A stretch of 64,000 nucleotides of DNA from Candidatus Pandoraea novymonadis (GTDB taxonomy: Bacteria; Pseudomonadota; Gammaproteobacteria; Burkholderiales; Burkholderiaceae), in contig NZ_MUHY01000001.1 of assembly GCF_003004665.1 (NCBI RefSeq), forward strand, positions 620,001 through 684,000. The letters are read 5' to 3'. Position numbers and translations under genes: made by a program. Within the stretch, counting starts at the first letter, position 1, and every line of letters starts with the position of its first letter. The notes beneath the pieces are model-generated. The model did not search any database. It saw nothing but the letters and a program-made list of their open reading frames with translations, and was not told the origin of the DNA. Positions 50,490 to 60,576 of this stretch are shown here, one piece after another.

Positions 50490-51302
50490 ATGAAGACACC
50501 CATGAATAAGCTCCAAAACAATGGAATCCCAATCAAAAAAAACGCTCAATTATCCATTGCATCTCACAATGTGGGAGACCTCAGTGAAACTAATAGAGCG
50601 CTTTATCTACAACGCATCCGCTCATTTGTACGTCGCAGTGGCCGCAGCTCAAAAGCACAAAAACGCGCGTTTGAGTCCCTTGGACCACAATTCAAAATAG
50701 CCTATCAATCCTCCACGATCAATTGGCTCACTGCCTTTGGTCGCGACAACTGCCCTCGCATCCTTGAAATTGGTTTCGGGATGGGCGAAACAACTGCACA
50801 TATCGCCAGAAATCGACCCAATGAAGACTTTATCGCTGTCGAGGTCCATGAGCCTGGAATTGGCGCACTCCTTAAACTAATCGGTCAAATACCCCTCTCA
50901 AACATCCGTATTATTCAACACGACGCTGTCGAGGTAGTCGAAAACATGTTGTCGGAAGCTTCAATTGATGGTGTCCATATTTTCTTTCCCGATCCTTGGC
51001 ATAAAAAGCGGCATCATAAGCGCCGTTTGCTCCAATCACCATTTGTCGCTCTACTCGCCTCACGCCTTAAACCTGGCGGTTACGTACATTGTGCGACAGA
51101 CTGGCAAGAATATGCAGAACAAATACTTGAGGTATTAAACATTGAAACTAGTCTCAAAAATATCACCGATCATTACACCACAAGACCCAACTATCGCCCC
51201 GTCACAAAATTCGAAAATCGTGGAGTACTCCTTGGACACAAGGTATGGGACATTGTTTTTCAGAAAAAATTCTTCCCGAACTTTCCCAATAAGAGAATAT
51301 AA
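50490..51302 (+). CDS. trmB: tRNA (guanine-46-N7)-methyltransferase
   Basis: SAM-dependent enzyme making m7G46 in tRNA; 270 residues (266 if the ATG at 50502 is used). It has the SAM-binding [27 protein letters not shown], the catalytic [15 protein letters not shown] and the C-terminal [16 protein letters not shown]. The N-terminal 40 residues are poorly conserved, so the start is uncertain. A terminator-like hairpin lies immediately upstream. Confidence 0.95.
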   Translation: MKTPMNKLQNNGIPIKKNAQLSIASHNVGDLSETNRALYLQRIRSFVRRSGRSSKAQKRAFESLGPQFKIAYQSSTINWLTAFGRDNCPRILEIGFGMGETTAHIARNRPNEDFIAVEVHEPGIGALLKLIGQIPLSNIRIIQHDAVEVVENMLSEASIDGVHIFFPDPWHKKRHHKRRLLQSPFVALLASRLKPGGYVHCATDWQEYAEQILEVLNIETSLKNITDHYTTRPNYRPVTKFENRGVLLGHKVWDIVFQKKFFPNFPNKRI

Positions 51303-51538
51303 AAAATTATCTTTACAGATTACAAAAAGCTCGATTAGAATTTCTATGAGAGATCATACGGGGGTATTTTTATAATCGGTCTTCAGGTAGATGACAATAT
51401 CTGTCACGTTTAAAAGAAAGCGTCGTGCTGCTTCATTCTTCCCTCCTAGCTGCTCCGGCATCTCAACCCTTTGAAGGATTTCAAACCGGCAAAGAATACT
51501 GCCACCAGCAGCGACTAGCTTATTAGGAAAACGCATCG

Positions 51539-52933
51539 ATGAGTCTATTCCGTACTAAAGATATTTCGGCCATGCTAGCCGCCAAACCCGATCAAAGCCT
51601 CCAAAAAGTGCTTGGTCCAGTGGACCTCGTCCTATTAGGCATCGGCGCGATTATCGGCACTGGTATCTTCGTGCTCACTGGCACAGGCGCCCTCACTGCA
51701 GGCCCAGGCTTAACTTTTTCGTTCATTATTGCCGCCTTGGCTTGTGGTTTTGCTGCACTGTGTTACGCTGAATTCGCCTCGACGATCCCGGTTTCCGGTT
51801 CCATCTACACTTATAGCTATGCCACTCTTGGCGAAATTGTAGCCTGGATGATCGGCTGGGATCTGATGCTTGAGTACGGTCTCGCAAGTTCTGCCGTCTC
51901 CATCGGTTGGTCTGGATATTTTCAATCTCTTGCTGCAGGCTTTGGTTTACACTTACCCATCGAGATCACCGCTGCACCTGGAAGCCTTCGTGGCGTTACG
52001 ACATTTATTAATCTACCAGCGTTGCTCATCATGCTCCTCATAACATGGGTGTTGTCCTATGGAATGCGTGAATCAGCACGTCTTAACAACATCATGGTTG
52101 CGATTAAGATCAGTGTGGTGGTCTTATTCATTACCGTAGGTGTTTGGCATGTAAAACCAATGAACTGGCAGCCGTTTATGCCTTTCGGCATTTCTGGAGT
52201 TTTTAATGCCGCCGCAGTGGTCTTCTTCGCATTTATTGGCTTCGACGCTGTCACCTCCGCTGCTGAAGAAGTACGCAATCCAGCTCGTGATTTGCCTATC
52301 GGCATCATCGGATCCCTACTTGTATGTACAGTTTTGTATGTGACCGTTGCTGCGATTATGACCGGTATCGTACCATTTCCTGATTTCGCTGGTATAGATC
52401 ACCCCATTTCACTTGCTTTGCAATATGCTGGTCAAAACTGGATTGCAGGTTTCATCGACCTAGGCGCAATTCTCGGTATGACGACTGTCATTTTGGTTAT
52501 GACATATGGGCAAACACGTATCATCTTTGCCATGTCACGCGATGGTCTAATGCCCCCAATTCTTTCGAAAATTCACCCCAAGCACTCAACCCCATTCGCA
52601 GCAACTTGGATCGTAGGCACCGTTTTCGCAGCAATAGCTGCATTCGTGCCTCTCGATATCCTAGCTGAACTTATTAATATTGGTACTCTCGCAGCTTTCT
52701 CTCTAGTCGCTATTGCCGTCCTTGTATTGCGAAAAACGCACCCTGATCTACCGCGCGCGTTTCGTTGCCCAGGCACGCCAGTGGTACCATTGCTGTCAGC
52801 TGGACTTTGTATCTTTCTAATGGCTCACTTACAATCCAAAACCTGGATTGCCTTTCTCTCGTGGCTTGGCGCTGGACTGGCGATTTACTTTATTTACGCA
52901 CGTCGTAACGCGGTACTGCATAAAATCACTTAA
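51539..52933 (+). CDS. APC-family amino acid permease
   Basis: Inner-membrane amino acid transporter, 464 residues with about 12 transmembrane helices. Family signatures are LLGIGAIIGTGIFVLTGTGA in helix 1 and FFAFIGFDAVTSAAEEVRNPARDLP near the middle. It resembles the cationic amino-acid transporter branch, but the substrate is not certain. It is followed by a strong terminator. In a host-restricted bacterium such importers may supply missing amino acids. Confidence 0.93.
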   Translation: MSLFRTKDISAMLAAKPDQSLQKVLGPVDLVLLGIGAIIGTGIFVLTGTGALTAGPGLTFSFIIAALACGFAALCYAEFASTIPVSGSIYTYSYATLGEIVAWMIGWDLMLEYGLASSAVSIGWSGYFQSLAAGFGLHLPIEITAAPGSLRGVTTFINLPALLIMLLITWVLSYGMRESARLNNIMVAIKISVVVLFITVGVWHVKPMNWQPFMPFGISGVFNAAAVVFFAFIGFDAVTSAAEEVRNPARDLPIGIIGSLLVCTVLYVTVAAIMTGIVPFPDFAGIDHPISLALQYAGQNWIAGFIDLGAILGMTTVILVMTYGQTRIIFAMSRDGLMPPILSKIHPKHSTPFAATWIVGTVFAAIAAFVPLDILAELINIGTLAAFSLVAIAVLVLRKTHPDLPRAFRCPGTPVVPLLSAGLCIFLMAHLQSKTWIAFLSWLGAGLAIYFIYARRNAVLHKIT

Positions 52934-53368
52934 AAACTTCCTCGTCTTCCTCCTCCCAACCGGCGTAGTGAAATACGCCGGTTTTTTTCAATCAAACATA
53001 AAGGAAAGAATAAAATTTTCTCTATAAAAACCATCTGTGTCTGAAATTGATAGAAAGCCTGGTAAGCTAGGGATTTTAAAATCTGAAAAATATCCAAATT
53101 TATCTTCAATAAAGTAGACTCAGCATGAATAACAAGTTCGTCGTTTAGTTCAGCACATCCCGCACTCGTCGATATACGTCAGCACGGTCTGGCCTGTGTA
53201 AAATCCAGCGATATAACGTCTATTCTAAGTCAAATAAATAGATCACGAAGGGCATATTTCAAAGACATATCTCTGTTTAAAATGCTTCGCACACCAGTCG
53301 GTATCGGCTATCCACAAGATTTGATAAAATCATGGTATGTTCTGGCTTTTCATCCAACGATATTCGAA
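52934..53368. other. gap between the permease and the PCMT-like gene
   Basis: About 435 bases. The first 60 carry the permease terminator; the rest shows no gene and presumably contains the promoter of the PCMT-like gene. Confidence 0.5.
52958..52990 (+). terminator. terminator after the permease
   Basis: A 10-bp perfect stem (AACCGGCGTA with TACGCCGGTT), a six-base loop and a run of seven T at the end of the right arm, 24 bases after the stop. Confidence 0.93.
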
Positions 53369-54037
53369 ATGAACCACGAGTTAGCGCGCTATAATATGAT
53401 CGAGCAGCAGATTCGTCCGTGGAGTGTACTAGACCCACATGTTCTCGACCTTCTGAGTTTCATTAAACGCGAAGAATTCGTACCAAATGCATACCACGAT
53501 CTTGCATTTACGGATTTTGAAATTCCACTTCTAGGTGCATCCGAACCGAACACTGGTCAACATATGCTCGCTCCGCGTGTCGAAGCTCGCATTCTACAGG
53601 CGCTTGCACCTCGAAAAAATGACACCGCTTTAGAAATTGGTACAGGCTCAGGTTACATGGCTGCCCTGCTAGGTTACAGTGTTCACCATGTCACAACACT
53701 TGAAATCGATAGAAACCTCTCTGAAAAGGCAGCCGGGATCCTTCAGCATAACGGGATGAGCAATGTGGAAGTTGTGAATGCCGATGGTGCTCAAGGCTGG
53801 TCAGTCATGGCGCCTTATGATGTGATTGCGCTTTCGGGGGCGCTTACTGCACTTCCACAAAAATTACTGGAACAGCTGAAAGTTGGAGGACGCATGGTTG
53901 CCGTTGTGGGTAATGCACCAGCAATGCAAGTGCAATTAATCAAACGCGTTTCAAACATAGAATATCATACAGAAAATCTGTTTCAAACACTGATATCGCG
54001 CCTCATAGCACCACAACCATCATCATTCAAATTTTAA
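53369..54037 (+). CDS. protein-L-isoaspartate O-methyltransferase-like protein
   Basis: 222 residues from the ATG giving MNHELARYNMIEQQIRPW, matching Burkholderia homologues; the frame opens 29 codons earlier without similarity. It has a SAM-binding LEIGTGSGYMAALLG and the PCMT pattern FVPNAYHDLAFTDFEIPL. This subfamily, found in Burkholderia beside rhodanese and TolC genes, differs from true Pcm, so repair of isoaspartyl residues is only a family-level guess. Confidence 0.88.
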   Translation: MNHELARYNMIEQQIRPWSVLDPHVLDLLSFIKREEFVPNAYHDLAFTDFEIPLLGASEPNTGQHMLAPRVEARILQALAPRKNDTALEIGTGSGYMAALLGYSVHHVTTLEIDRNLSEKAAGILQHNGMSNVEVVNADGAQGWSVMAPYDVIALSGALTALPQKLLEQLKVGGRMVAVVGNAPAMQVQLIKRVSNIEYHTENLFQTLISRLIAPQPSSFKF

Positions 54038-54280
54038 AAAATTTAAAAATCTTCTAGATAAATAACTGTTTAAATAGCTCTTCATGTAACCAACACATTG
54101 ACTGGGATTTACCAAATCACTGACTGCTAAAATACATGTTTCACAACTGCTTGAAAAGACTGATGCTCACCCAGCACTCAGAGACCAGCGAGAGGTTCCT
54201 GTCTCAGGCAAGTAAATTTCATCTAACTCTGTAGCAAATCCGTACATAAAAACTCTCACTACCTACATTTACTTACCAGA

Positions 54281-55585
54281 CTATCCTAACCAGTGATCAA
54301 GTATATGAACCGTCCGCTCGGTAGCTCCGCGATGCTCACGAGCAAATGAAAGCGCCGCCGCACTCATTATTGCCCTCTTCTGATCCGAACAAAGCAATGC
54401 GGCCATTGCAGTTCCTAATTCGGTAGGATTATTATCAGATACTCGCCAAGCAGCACCTGCATCTAATGCATCTTCACTCACCTGCGCAAAATTAAACATA
54501 TGAGGTCCAAACAAAACCGGTGTACCCACCGCACAGGCCTCAATCAAGTTCTGTCCTCCAAAAGGACGCAAACTACCGCCAATGAATGCAATATCGCTGG
54601 CTGTAAAGTACGCAGTCATCTCACCCATCGAATCCCCAAAAAGCACATCAACATCCAAAGGAAGCTGATCTTCTCCATCGCCCCATTCACTACGACGCAT
54701 GACACGCAAACCAGATTTTTTCATGAGTGATATGACAGCATCAAAACGTTGGGGATGGCGCGGCACCAATATCAACAAAGCACGTGCCGCTTTCCCTCCA
54801 TTGCTCATAAGCTCGCGACGCGCTTGCAAGAGCAACATTTCCTCGCCATCTCGTGTACTGGCTGCTAACCAAACAGGTCGTTGACTGAACCGAGACCGCC
54901 ACTGTCTACCTACTGCTTGTAAAGCCATAGAAGGTGCCAAATCGAACTTAAGATTCCCAAGCATATGAACATTAACAGCACCTAACATACGTAAACGCTG
55001 GGCATCAGCATTGCTTTGGGCCAATACGCCTGAAAAACCAGAAAACACCGAAACTACGGCATGTCCAAATGTCAATGCACGTTTGAACGAACGGTCGGAC
55101 ATACGAGCATTCGCCAACACCAAAGGAATAGCCAATTGCTTGCAAATGTGGATAAGATTTGGCCAAACCTCCGTCTCCAGCAGAACTCCTAAACGAGGTT
55201 TATAATAATTCAGAAATCGCTTCACGGCACCAGCCATGTCGTAAGGCAAATAGCAACGTATCACGCGCTCTCCAAAGAGTTGATAACCGGTAGCACGACC
55301 TGTTGGTGTCATGTGTGTAAGTAGTAAAGCATGATCTGGATAGCGTGAAAGCAACATCTCGATAAGTGGTTGAGCGGCACGTGTCTCGCCCACCGACACC
55401 GCATGCACCCAAATTATTGGACGCCCCTCCCAAGGTAATGTAGCGTAAAAACCAAAATGTTCTTTGACATGAAGACGATAGCCTGGCTCGAAACGTCCAC
55501 GCCACCAAAGGCGCGCAAGAGCTATCGGTGCAATGAAAAACCATAAAGCGCCATAAATTAGCCTCAATATTTCAAAGTAACGCAT
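54281..55585 (-). CDS. waaA: 3-deoxy-D-manno-octulosonic acid (Kdo) transferase
   Basis: Adds Kdo from CMP-Kdo to lipid A at the inner membrane. 434 residues from the ATG giving MRYFEILRLIYG (444 from 55615). An N-terminal membrane anchor (about 8-30) is followed by WVHAVSVGETRAAQPLI with the catalytic Glu, LLETEVWPN, and GGSLRPFGGQNLIEACAVGTP in the CMP-Kdo domain. It implies that at least a Kdo-lipid A is made. The waaC gene normally next to it is missing. Confidence 0.95.
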   Translation of the reverse strand: MRYFEILRLIYGALWFFIAPIALARLWWRGRFEPGYRLHVKEHFGFYATLPWEGRPIIWVHAVSVGETRAAQPLIEMLLSRYPDHALLLTHMTPTGRATGYQLFGERVIRCYLPYDMAGAVKRFLNYYKPRLGVLLETEVWPNLIHICKQLAIPLVLANARMSDRSFKRALTFGHAVVSVFSGFSGVLAQSNADAQRLRMLGAVNVHMLGNLKFDLAPSMALQAVGRQWRSRFSQRPVWLAASTRDGEEMLLLQARRELMSNGGKAARALLILVPRHPQRFDAVISLMKKSGLRVMRRSEWGDGEDQLPLDVDVLFGDSMGEMTAYFTASDIAFIGGSLRPFGGQNLIEACAVGTPVLFGPHMFNFAQVSEDALDAGAAWRVSDNNPTELGTAMAALLCSDQKRAIMSAAALSFAREHRGATERTVHILDHWLG

Positions 55586-55781
55586 GGCGGCCTGCTCAAA
55601 AATAGAGTAAAGCACCTGTAGCAGGAAAATCTGACGTCATACTCACGCCAGTTCAAAAAAAATGTCTTATCCATCAAAAATAAGGATATCCCGAGATTGA
55701 AGATATTATCAGAAGAACGTATATAGACTTTCATAAAAAGAGCACTATTTGCTAGCTATCCCCACGAACTCTAATTTTCCC

Positions 55782-57179
55782 TCAAAAAGGCAAAATCGCA
55801 TCCAGTTTCAACTTCAAAATAGCCTCCCTGAAGCTTTTCTGAATACGACGAATGGCGACCTCGTTATCGGCTTCAAAACGAAGCACAATCGCGGGTGTGG
55901 TATTCGATGCTCGCACCAAACCGAAACCATCTGCGTACTCGACGCGTAAACCATCAATTTTCACCACTTGCTCAGCATTGGCAAAATTTGCAGTCTCCCT
56001 CAATTTATCAATCAATAGGAAGTTTTCTCCTTCTGTACACTTAATGTGTAACTCTGGTGTCGAAAGCGAACTTGGCAAAGCATTAAGGACTTCACTTGGA
56101 TGGGCTGACTCAGACAAAATTTCCAACAAACGAGCACCAGTATATAATCCATCATCAAAACCATACCAACGGTCTTTGAAGAAGATATGCCCACTCATTT
56201 CCCCCGCCAACGGCGCACCCATCTCTTTCAACTTAGCCTTCATGAGCGAATGGCCAGTTTTCCACATCTTTGGATAACCACCATGCTTTGTCACCCAAGC
56301 AGCAAGATTACGTGTGCATTTAACATCATAGATAATAGTCTCACCAGGAAATCGCCTCAAAACTTCTGCTGCGAATAACATAAGTTGTCGATCAGGATAG
56401 ATAATTTCTCCATCTTTCGTCACTACACCCAGACGATCCCCATCCCCATCGAACGCAAGTCCGAGCTCCGAATTTGTCTCACGTATGCATTCAATCAAAT
56501 CCCGAAGATTCTCTGGATGAGCTGGATCGGGATGATGATTTGGAAAGGTCCCATCTACATCGCAAAACAACTCAGCAACATCACAGCCAATAGCACGGAA
56601 AAGTTGCGGGGCGAACGCACCCGCGACGCCATTACCGCAATCGATCGCAATTTTCATGGGACGCTTTAGAACAATGTCTGAAACGACACGTGTCTGATAT
56701 GCATCGGTAACATTTCTCACCGAATAAATACCTTTACCGGTCTCATAATCCTGTTTTTCAATTGTGCGGTAGAGGGCCTGAATGGCATCACCGTAGATGG
56801 CATCGCCACGTAAAACCATTTTAAAACCATTGTAATTAGACGGATTATGGCTCCCTGTAACCATAATGCCAGAATCAACTTTGCAACCATTTATCAATAC
56901 GTTCGTCGCGAAATACATCAATGGTGTAGTCACCATACCGATATCAACAATGTCAACACCCGTGGCACACAAACCCTCTGACAAAGCACAGCTCAGCTCT
57001 GATCCCGATATACGGCCATCACGGCCCATTATAACGGCATGCCCACCTTCGCGACGGACATGTGTACCAAAAGCCAAACCGATCTGATACGCCACATTCG
57101 CATTAAGCGAATCACCAACAACGCCACGAATATCATATACTTTAAAGATTAAATGCGAGGGTAGAGTGTTTTGGCTCAT
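55782..57179 (-). CDS. manB: phosphomannomutase/phosphoglucomutase
   Basis: Alpha-D-phosphohexomutase interconverting hexose 6- and 1-phosphates, feeding GDP-mannose or UDP-glucose. 465 residues, all four domains. The phosphoserine is in VTGSHNPSNYNG, the magnesium site is DGDGDR, the sugar loop is GEMSGH, and the phosphate-binding loop is RASNTTP. In Burkholderia this gene borders the O-antigen locus beside waaC and waaA; here it is separated from waaA by only 196 bases. Confidence 0.95.
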   Translation of the reverse strand: MSQNTLPSHLIFKVYDIRGVVGDSLNANVAYQIGLAFGTHVRREGGHAVIMGRDGRISGSELSCALSEGLCATGVDIVDIGMVTTPLMYFATNVLINGCKVDSGIMVTGSHNPSNYNGFKMVLRGDAIYGDAIQALYRTIEKQDYETGKGIYSVRNVTDAYQTRVVSDIVLKRPMKIAIDCGNGVAGAFAPQLFRAIGCDVAELFCDVDGTFPNHHPDPAHPENLRDLIECIRETNSELGLAFDGDGDRLGVVTKDGEIIYPDRQLMLFAAEVLRRFPGETIIYDVKCTRNLAAWVTKHGGYPKMWKTGHSLMKAKLKEMGAPLAGEMSGHIFFKDRWYGFDDGLYTGARLLEILSESAHPSEVLNALPSSLSTPELHIKCTEGENFLLIDKLRETANFANAEQVVKIDGLRVEYADGFGLVRASNTTPAIVLRFEADNEVAIRRIQKSFREAILKLKLDAILPF

Positions 57180-57557
57180 GAGCTAATTTTCTACTGATGA
57201 AAATTGGATGGAAATCAATAATATTGTTTCATCATACTGCGTGTTCGACGCACAATACATAATTGAGAAACTGAAATTCTTAGAAAAGAATTCATGTGAG
57301 AGCTGCTGACCCGTGAAAACCGAAATGCAAAAACACCTTACGATACAGTTATAAAGGACCCTGGAACGCTGAGTATCCCAAGTAATTCACGTAAAAATAA
57401 TCATCTAACATCGATGTCACAATTTGCCTGTTAATTTTCGGGTTCACAGATATCTCGGTCGATCGAGGTTAACTTATTTCCAACTCACCCTCGGTCGCTA
57501 TCAAACGTTTAGTTGATCTGAGTTCCCTCCAGTATTACGCTGATACAGGTTGTATTC
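57180..57557. other. gap between manB and the flippase gene
   Basis: 378 bases between divergent genes, holding their promoters; no gene or clear hairpin recognised. Confidence 0.45.
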
Positions 57558-58778
57558 ATGTTATATCGGATCATCCTTCGTAACATTCTCTGGATGCTGC
57601 TTGAGCGCAGCTCACAGATTGTCGCCGGCATCATCGTTTCAGGACTGCTAGCACGTGGCCTAGGGGCTGCACAATTCGGCTTATTCCAATATAGTCAATC
57701 TCTCGTTTTCCTCGCCAGTGCAATCACGCTACTATGCAGCGCCGAAGTCGTCCTGCCACGGTTGGTCGACAAAACAGAAGTAGTAAGGCAGCACGTCATG
57801 GTACACGCGCTCGTGCTAAGGATAGGGGCAGCTATCGTCACTTACGCCTTACTCGCTATTTACGCGTTGTTTGTCTCCGAACCAATACTACGCGGTGTCA
57901 TTCTTTGGCTCGGTATTGCCTTACTATTACGCGAACCATTCGGTGTTATCACAACATGGTTACAGATAAAAAATTTCAACCGTCCAAGTGTCCAAGCCAA
58001 TCTGATTGCACTAGCTATCAAAGTTTTATTGATCACAATCCTATATTTTTTAAAAGCTTCATTGGTCGCTTTCTCTGTCGTCTACGCCATCGAAGCTCTC
58101 ATCGCCGCAGCGATTCTTGTCATTTACTACAGGTGGCAAATACCGGTGCATCGGATATCATGGAATCCTACGCTACTCCGCGAATTACTGCATTCTGGCA
58201 TGACATTCTGGGCTGGGCTGCTGTTGATGTTTTTCTTTAAACGGATAGACCAACTCGTGCTAAAACTGGTTATTCCCTTATCAGAACTCGGTACTTACGT
58301 GGCTGCGATGCAGATAACAGAAAACTTTGTACTGGTGGCACCAATTATTGCAAACTCACTGGCGACACCTTTTTTTCTACAAGTAAAAGATACCATCGTT
58401 GCCCGACGTAATGCTTGGAAGGCAACAGTAATAATTGTGACATCAGGAACGTGTTTAGCAGTACCAATTGCACTTTTTTCACCATCTATCATACATCTCA
58501 TCTATGGTCCAGCTTTCACAGAAGCGGCCAAAATTCTCCGTATTTCTGCTCTACTTGGCATACTCGTTTTTGCAGATGCTGCGCTCAATTTGAGCTTAGT
58601 CCGACGAGGAGAAGGACATTGGATCATCGCAAAATGGCTAAGCGCAAGCGGTGCAGCCTTCGCAACGGTCACATCACTCGCGCCACATCTCGGCGCCTTG
58701 GCCGGGTTAGCTGGCTATGGAGTAGGTTACGTCGTGGCGATTGCAGTGGGTGTTTGGCTAACAGGACGCGATCAATGA
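57558..58778 (+). CDS. polysaccharide/oligosaccharide flippase (Wzx type)
   Basis: Membrane protein of 406 residues with about 11-12 helices, matching the polysaccharide-transporter branch of the MATE/MOP superfamily. The N-terminus LERSSQIVAGIIVSGLLARG-like, with GLGAAQFGLFQYSQS, is typical of Wzx. It would flip lipid-linked sugar units to the periplasm. It is first of the plus-strand glycan cluster. No polymerase (Wzy) or ligase gene is adjacent. The substrate is unknown. Confidence 0.87.
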   Translation: MLYRIILRNILWMLLERSSQIVAGIIVSGLLARGLGAAQFGLFQYSQSLVFLASAITLLCSAEVVLPRLVDKTEVVRQHVMVHALVLRIGAAIVTYALLAIYALFVSEPILRGVILWLGIALLLREPFGVITTWLQIKNFNRPSVQANLIALAIKVLLITILYFLKASLVAFSVVYAIEALIAAAILVIYYRWQIPVHRISWNPTLLRELLHSGMTFWAGLLLMFFFKRIDQLVLKLVIPLSELGTYVAAMQITENFVLVAPIIANSLATPFFLQVKDTIVARRNAWKATVIIVTSGTCLAVPIALFSPSIIHLIYGPAFTEAAKILRISALLGILVFADAALNLSLVRRGEGHWIIAKWLSASGAAFATVTSLAPHLGALAGLAGYGVGYVVAIAVGVWLTGRDQ

Positions 58779-59445
58779 CAGCACTCGATCGGGGATCTTG
58801 CTTTTTCACTCCATCTGTCTTTTTGGGGAGATGGGAATAAAGCGAGAGGTCACTGCGCATTACGAATGCGCTCAAGCCATCCAATGTATTTGGTAACACA
58901 ATGGAGGAGATGCTGCCATTTTATAGTAATACTCCACGAGTCATTATACGATTGCCATATATCATTTTATGGCATCATTTTCTGTAGGTGCTACATAACA
59001 TCCATCATTATTTACACACTGACGCAATCAGTAGACCACTTATTGATGTTAGGCTCATGGCAATATAATTCACGGAACCTGCAACATTACGTCTATCGGT
59101 GCAAAGCATGACTGGGAGAACAGCGCTTACAAAAGCAATCTTGGACCCATTACTTATCCTATACGCTACCTAGATCCTTCCGGTAGCGAGGTTATCGTCC
59201 TATTGACAAATGCCAATAGTAAAGGGACTCCGAAGAAAGACACATCAATTCAGCTCTTCCCTAATCTCATTAGTGACCAGTACTGACTTACAACATGTGG
59301 TTAGCAACCCCGTATTGTCGGTGATTACCGATGGACAAAACACTCGAAAAACAGTTTGCTAGAATTGCGAAGCAAGTCATTTTTTTCGCCACCACGAATG
59401 ACATTGCTGCATGCTGAGAAACTCTGCCAACCAAAAGGCAATTTC
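58779..59445. other. non-coding gap inside the glycan cluster
   Basis: 667 bases between the flippase and the first glycosyltransferase. No intact frame. A 7-bp hairpin (GCGCATT with AATGCGC, 58855-58871) lies near the start. The position suggests a lost glycan gene, but no fragment can be assigned. Confidence 0.5.
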
Positions 59446-60576
59446 ATGAAGATCCTTTTTTTCCTCACTGGTCTACAACTAGGCGGTGCTGAGACTCAAG
59501 TTGTTACTTTAGCAAAAGCAATCCTAAATCGTGGTCACGATGTAACCCTCGTCTCGCTAACTGGTGATTGTGTAATTTGTCTCCCAAAACACCCTGGATT
59601 TCGATGTATTGAACTACGAGCAAAAAAATCACCTATCTCATTGTTTAGTGCAATCCTACAACTGGCTATGTATGTACACAAAATCCGACCTCATGTCGTT
59701 CATAGCCATATGGTACACGCTAATCTCATAGCACGACTCACTCGCCTACTCGCACCAATACCAGCACTGGTATGCAGCGCACACAGCCGAAATGAAGGAG
59801 GTCGCTTGCGAATGTTAGCCTATCGCTGGACGGATCGACTAGCAAGCATAACAACTAATGTAAGCAAAGATGCCGTCGCAGCATTCATTGCACAGGGCGC
59901 GGTACCTGCGCATCGGATCATCAACATACCAAACTGTATCGATACCACACTTTTCCGAGCAGATAAAAGCATACGACAACGTGTCCGAGCAACCCTTGGG
60001 ATAGGAGATGAGATGGCGATGGTACTCGCCGTTGGCCGACTGGTCCCTGCAAAGGATTACTCGACAATGTTACGTGCATTCGCACGCACTCTACAAAGTT
60101 TACCTTCGGCACACCTGTATATCGCTGGTGAGGGGCCTATGCGTGACTCGATCGCTAAGGAGATAAGCGATCAAAATCTGCAAAACACCATTACTTTACT
60201 TGGCCGACGTGACGATATACCAGCTTTACTCTCTGCGGCTGATGCCTTCTTAATGTCCTCGGTTTGGGAGGGCTTGCCTCTCGTAATTTGCGAAGCAATG
60301 GCGACTGGATTACCCATCGTGTCAACAGATTGCGGCGGTGTTGGTGAGCTGCTCGGAAATGATATGGGTAATATCGCCCCAGGGCTTTCCGAAGTGGGTG
60401 ATGATAAGGGTCTTGCCCAAGCTCTCATCCTAGCGCTCTCACTCACCCCTGAGAAGCGATCACGCATTGCTGCAGCACAGCGAGCACGTATTGTGGCACA
60501 CTACTCACTCGACAATATCGTTGAATGCTGGCTCACTTGTTACGCACGAATTATTCATCCGAAATCTATCTTATGA
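59446..60576 (+). CDS. glycosyltransferase, GT4 family
   Basis: Cytosolic GT-B-fold sugar transferase of 376 residues from the ATG giving MKILFFLTGLQLGGAETQV; the frame opens 30 codons earlier without family resemblance. It shows GGAETQV near the N-terminus, VGRLVPAKDY at the domain junction and the E-x7-E nucleotide-sugar motif in EGLPLVICEAMATGLP. Donor and acceptor cannot be read from sequence. Its stop overlaps the next start by four bases (ATGA). Confidence 0.9.
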   Translation: MKILFFLTGLQLGGAETQVVTLAKAILNRGHDVTLVSLTGDCVICLPKHPGFRCIELRAKKSPISLFSAILQLAMYVHKIRPHVVHSHMVHANLIARLTRLLAPIPALVCSAHSRNEGGRLRMLAYRWTDRLASITTNVSKDAVAAFIAQGAVPAHRIINIPNCIDTTLFRADKSIRQRVRATLGIGDEMAMVLAVGRLVPAKDYSTMLRAFARTLQSLPSAHLYIAGEGPMRDSIAKEISDQNLQNTITLLGRRDDIPALLSAADAFLMSSVWEGLPLVICEAMATGLPIVSTDCGGVGELLGNDMGNIAPGLSEVGDDKGLAQALILALSLTPEKRSRIAAAQRARIVAHYSLDNIVECWLTCYARIIHPKSIL

